Assembly: GCA_016783285.1 (NCBI GenBank)
Contig: JADHWW010000051.1
Coordinates: 1 to 14,782 of the forward strand
Length of the DNA: 14,782 bases
Origin: Anaerolineae bacterium
Lineage (GTDB): Bacteria > Chloroflexota > Anaerolineae > B4-G1
Reading direction: 5' to 3'
This document shows positions 13,521-14,782 of the stretch, piece after piece. The notes beneath the pieces are model-generated. The model was not told the origin of the DNA. It worked only from the letters and a program-made list of their open reading frames with translations, and made no database searches. A program made the position numbers and the translations under genes. Positions within the stretch are counted from its first letter, which is position 1. Each line of letters begins with the position of its first letter.

Positions 13521-13530
13521 CGAACGTTCG
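13521..13530. repeat. 10-bp palindrome CGAACGTTCG in the spacer
   Basis: A perfect palindrome with the sequence TCGACAGACTCAGCCGAA adjacent on the minus strand. The latter resembles the widespread TTCGACAGGCTCAG intergenic repeat, here degenerate. It lies in the 76-bp spacer between two minus-strand genes. Confidence 0.35.
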
Positions 13531-13559
13531 GCTGAGTCTGTCGAAACCAGTGAGAATTC

Positions 13560-14782
13560 CTATCCTTCTACTCTCCAGCCGTGCACCAGAGACTTGTCCT
13601 CGTCGGCCAGCGGCTCGAAGACGTACAACAGCCCTCGCTCACGGTCGAAAGCCATCGCGCCGACGTGGTGCTTTTGCTGGCCGGATTCGACGTGGTACAG
13701 GTATTCGTCAATCCCCAATGTGGCGTAGGGCTGCGGCTCGGAAGATTCCATCTCCCCCCGGGCTACGGCAGCCAGGTCGGCGGGGTTGTAGAAGAGAATC
13801 TGTCCCACAAAGCCGGTGGACCACCAGCCCCTCTCGGGACACTCAGGGGGGAAAGGAGGCTCGTCCGGCCACACGGTTCCGTCCGAACAGCCGTACCAGC
13901 ACTCTCCCTGCCCCTTGGTGCCGACGAGGATGACGGCGGATTTATCGCCCGCGGTGAGCCATGCCCCGCCGTTCCACTCGTCGGAATCTTGATAGTTGTT
14001 CATTGCGGGCGAATTCTCTTCGTAAGCATCGCCATACAGGAGCAGGGAAGTGGCGGAGAGGGTGGCGCTCGGCGCCGGCGGATTGCCCTCGTTCCACGGG
14101 CCGTAGGCAAACAGGGACGGGCCTTTTCCTCCCTGGCCACCATCTCTGAACCGGCCTGTAGCCAGGTACATTCCGGGCGTGTTGGCGTCCGCCCAGGCTC
14201 GTGGAATGGCGAAGATGTAGTCCGTCGTGACATAGTTCCAATAATCGCCGATGCGCCACGGGCCGGCCGGTTGCGGGTTCGATAGGTCCATCTCGCACCA
14301 GCCGTGGGAAGGATTGGTTGCGCCCTCGTCCAGGTGCGGCGCCCAGCAAAAGTAGAGCTTGCCCGTCGTCTGCTCGCCCTGGGGCAGCAGGTATTCCAGG
14401 CCCACGCGAGGCATCTCCATGTCGCCGAACAAATCCCCCCGGATGTCCTGGAACTCTTGCAAGGTCTCTGCCGTATTCAGATCGTCCAAATTCTTGCCCA
14501 GAGAGTTGATCGGGACGGGGATGCCGACCTCGGAGACGTATTGCGTCTGGTCGTGCCCGACGCCAAAGATGGAACCGGGGTAGCCATCGTCCGGCCCATC
14601 GGGGTCTCCGTCCGGGTAGTAGGTCATGGCCGAAGCCCAATTGCTCCACTCCCAGCCGACGTTATCAGGCGTCCCCCGCGCGGCCGGCAGGCGGAACGCG
14701 CCCAGGTAGACCAGGTCAGAGGGTTGGATCAGCGAGGCGGGTGACGACATTCTGGGACCAGGGGACGGTTCCTGGGTGGCCG
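13560..14782 (-). CDS. Large extracytoplasmic-type protein of unknown family, 5' end beyond window
   Basis: Not recognised. From ATG 14750 it is 396 residues, but that ATG has no SD, and the frame remains open to the window edge as ...ATQEPSPGPR, a Pro/Ser-rich stretch that looks like a linker. The real start is therefore likely outside the window, with a signal peptide and perhaps another domain. Visible: LVYLGAFRLPA, FGVGHDQTQYV, GKLYFCWAPHLDE, GMYLATGRFRDGG, SLFAYGPWNEGN, GAWLTAGDKSAVILVGTKG and GAMAFDRERGLLYVFE, with many Trp, Tyr, Gly and Asp. Repeated beta-strand-like blocks suggest a beta-propeller or a glycan-facing beta fold. It is followed after 76 bp by the SGNH-like gene on the same strand. 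No catalytic residues can be assigned. Confidence 0.75.
   Translation of the reverse strand, partial: ATQEPSPGPRMSSPASLIQPSDLVYLGAFRLPAARGTPDNVGWEWSNWASAMTYYPDGDPDGPDDGYPGSIFGVGHDQTQYVSEVGIPVPINSLGKNLDDLNTAETLQEFQDIRGDLFGDMEMPRVGLEYLLPQGEQTTGKLYFCWAPHLDEGATNPSHGWCEMDLSNPQPAGPWRIGDYWNYVTTDYIFAIPRAWADANTPGMYLATGRFRDGGQGGKGPSLFAYGPWNEGNPPAPSATLSATSLLLYGDAYEENSPAMNNYQDSDEWNGGAWLTAGDKSAVILVGTKGQGECWYGCSDGTVWPDEPPFPPECPERGWWSTGFVGQILFYNPADLAAVARGEMESSEPQPYATLGIDEYLYHVESGQQKHHVGAMAFDRERGLLYVFEPLADEDKSLVHGWRVEG

Noticed and set aside
1..14782. CRISPR array, prophage, IS element or toxin-antitoxin system
   Set aside because: No regularly spaced repeats, transposase, integrase or paired small genes were seen on either strand.

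Overview
The window looks like a chromosomal piece of a GC-rich, probably anaerobic or thermophilic member of the Chloroflexota (Anaerolineae-like). This is inferred from protein architecture: threonine/proline 'PTPTP' linkers, a zinc-ribbon/TM/LysM protein, an NfnAB-type electron-bifurcating pair, and many short intergenic palindromes. There is no rRNA, tRNA, CRISPR, IS element or phage gene that I can support.

Left part (1-4800). A frameshifted nucleotide hydrolase/deoxyribosyltransferase-like gene (106-493, +) ends in a 98-bp palindromic repeat. A PLP aminotransferase (688-1935, -) follows. Its leader, behind a very good promoter, carries what looks like the amputated start of a CoA-transferase subunit. 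Divergent from it is the nfnA-nfnB operon (2341-4666, +), predicted to make a flavin-based electron-bifurcating NADH/ferredoxin/NADPH transhydrogenase. It has a promoter, heptamer repeats and a 26-nt hairpin in its leader. A perfect 10-bp stem terminator (4760-4783) closes it against the convergent LysM gene.

Right part (4792-14782). All genes are on the minus strand. Read in the direction of transcription they are: an exported protein of unknown family running off the right edge; an SGNH-like secreted hydrolase with a carbohydrate-binding-like domain and a Cys-containing C-terminal anchor; a two-barrel putative glycosidase with an SH3b domain; a palindrome-rich 240-bp spacer; an rph operon (RNase PH, a membrane-anchored protein with a mutated HExxH motif, and a SanA/DUF218 membrane protein); an HD-domain hydrolase; and a zinc-ribbon/TM/double-LysM envelope protein.

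Functionally the right half splits into an envelope or carbohydrate-facing set (13560-14782, 11867-13483, 9690-11690 and 4792-5958) and a housekeeping rph operon (6701-9449). The left half supplies redox and amino-acid metabolism. The less ordinary signals are the palindromic intergenic elements, an 87-nt folded segment at 9529-9615, the CoA-transferase relic, the HAYTH pseudo-protease and the dual-barrel hydrolase. All family assignments were made by eye from motifs, without database searches.
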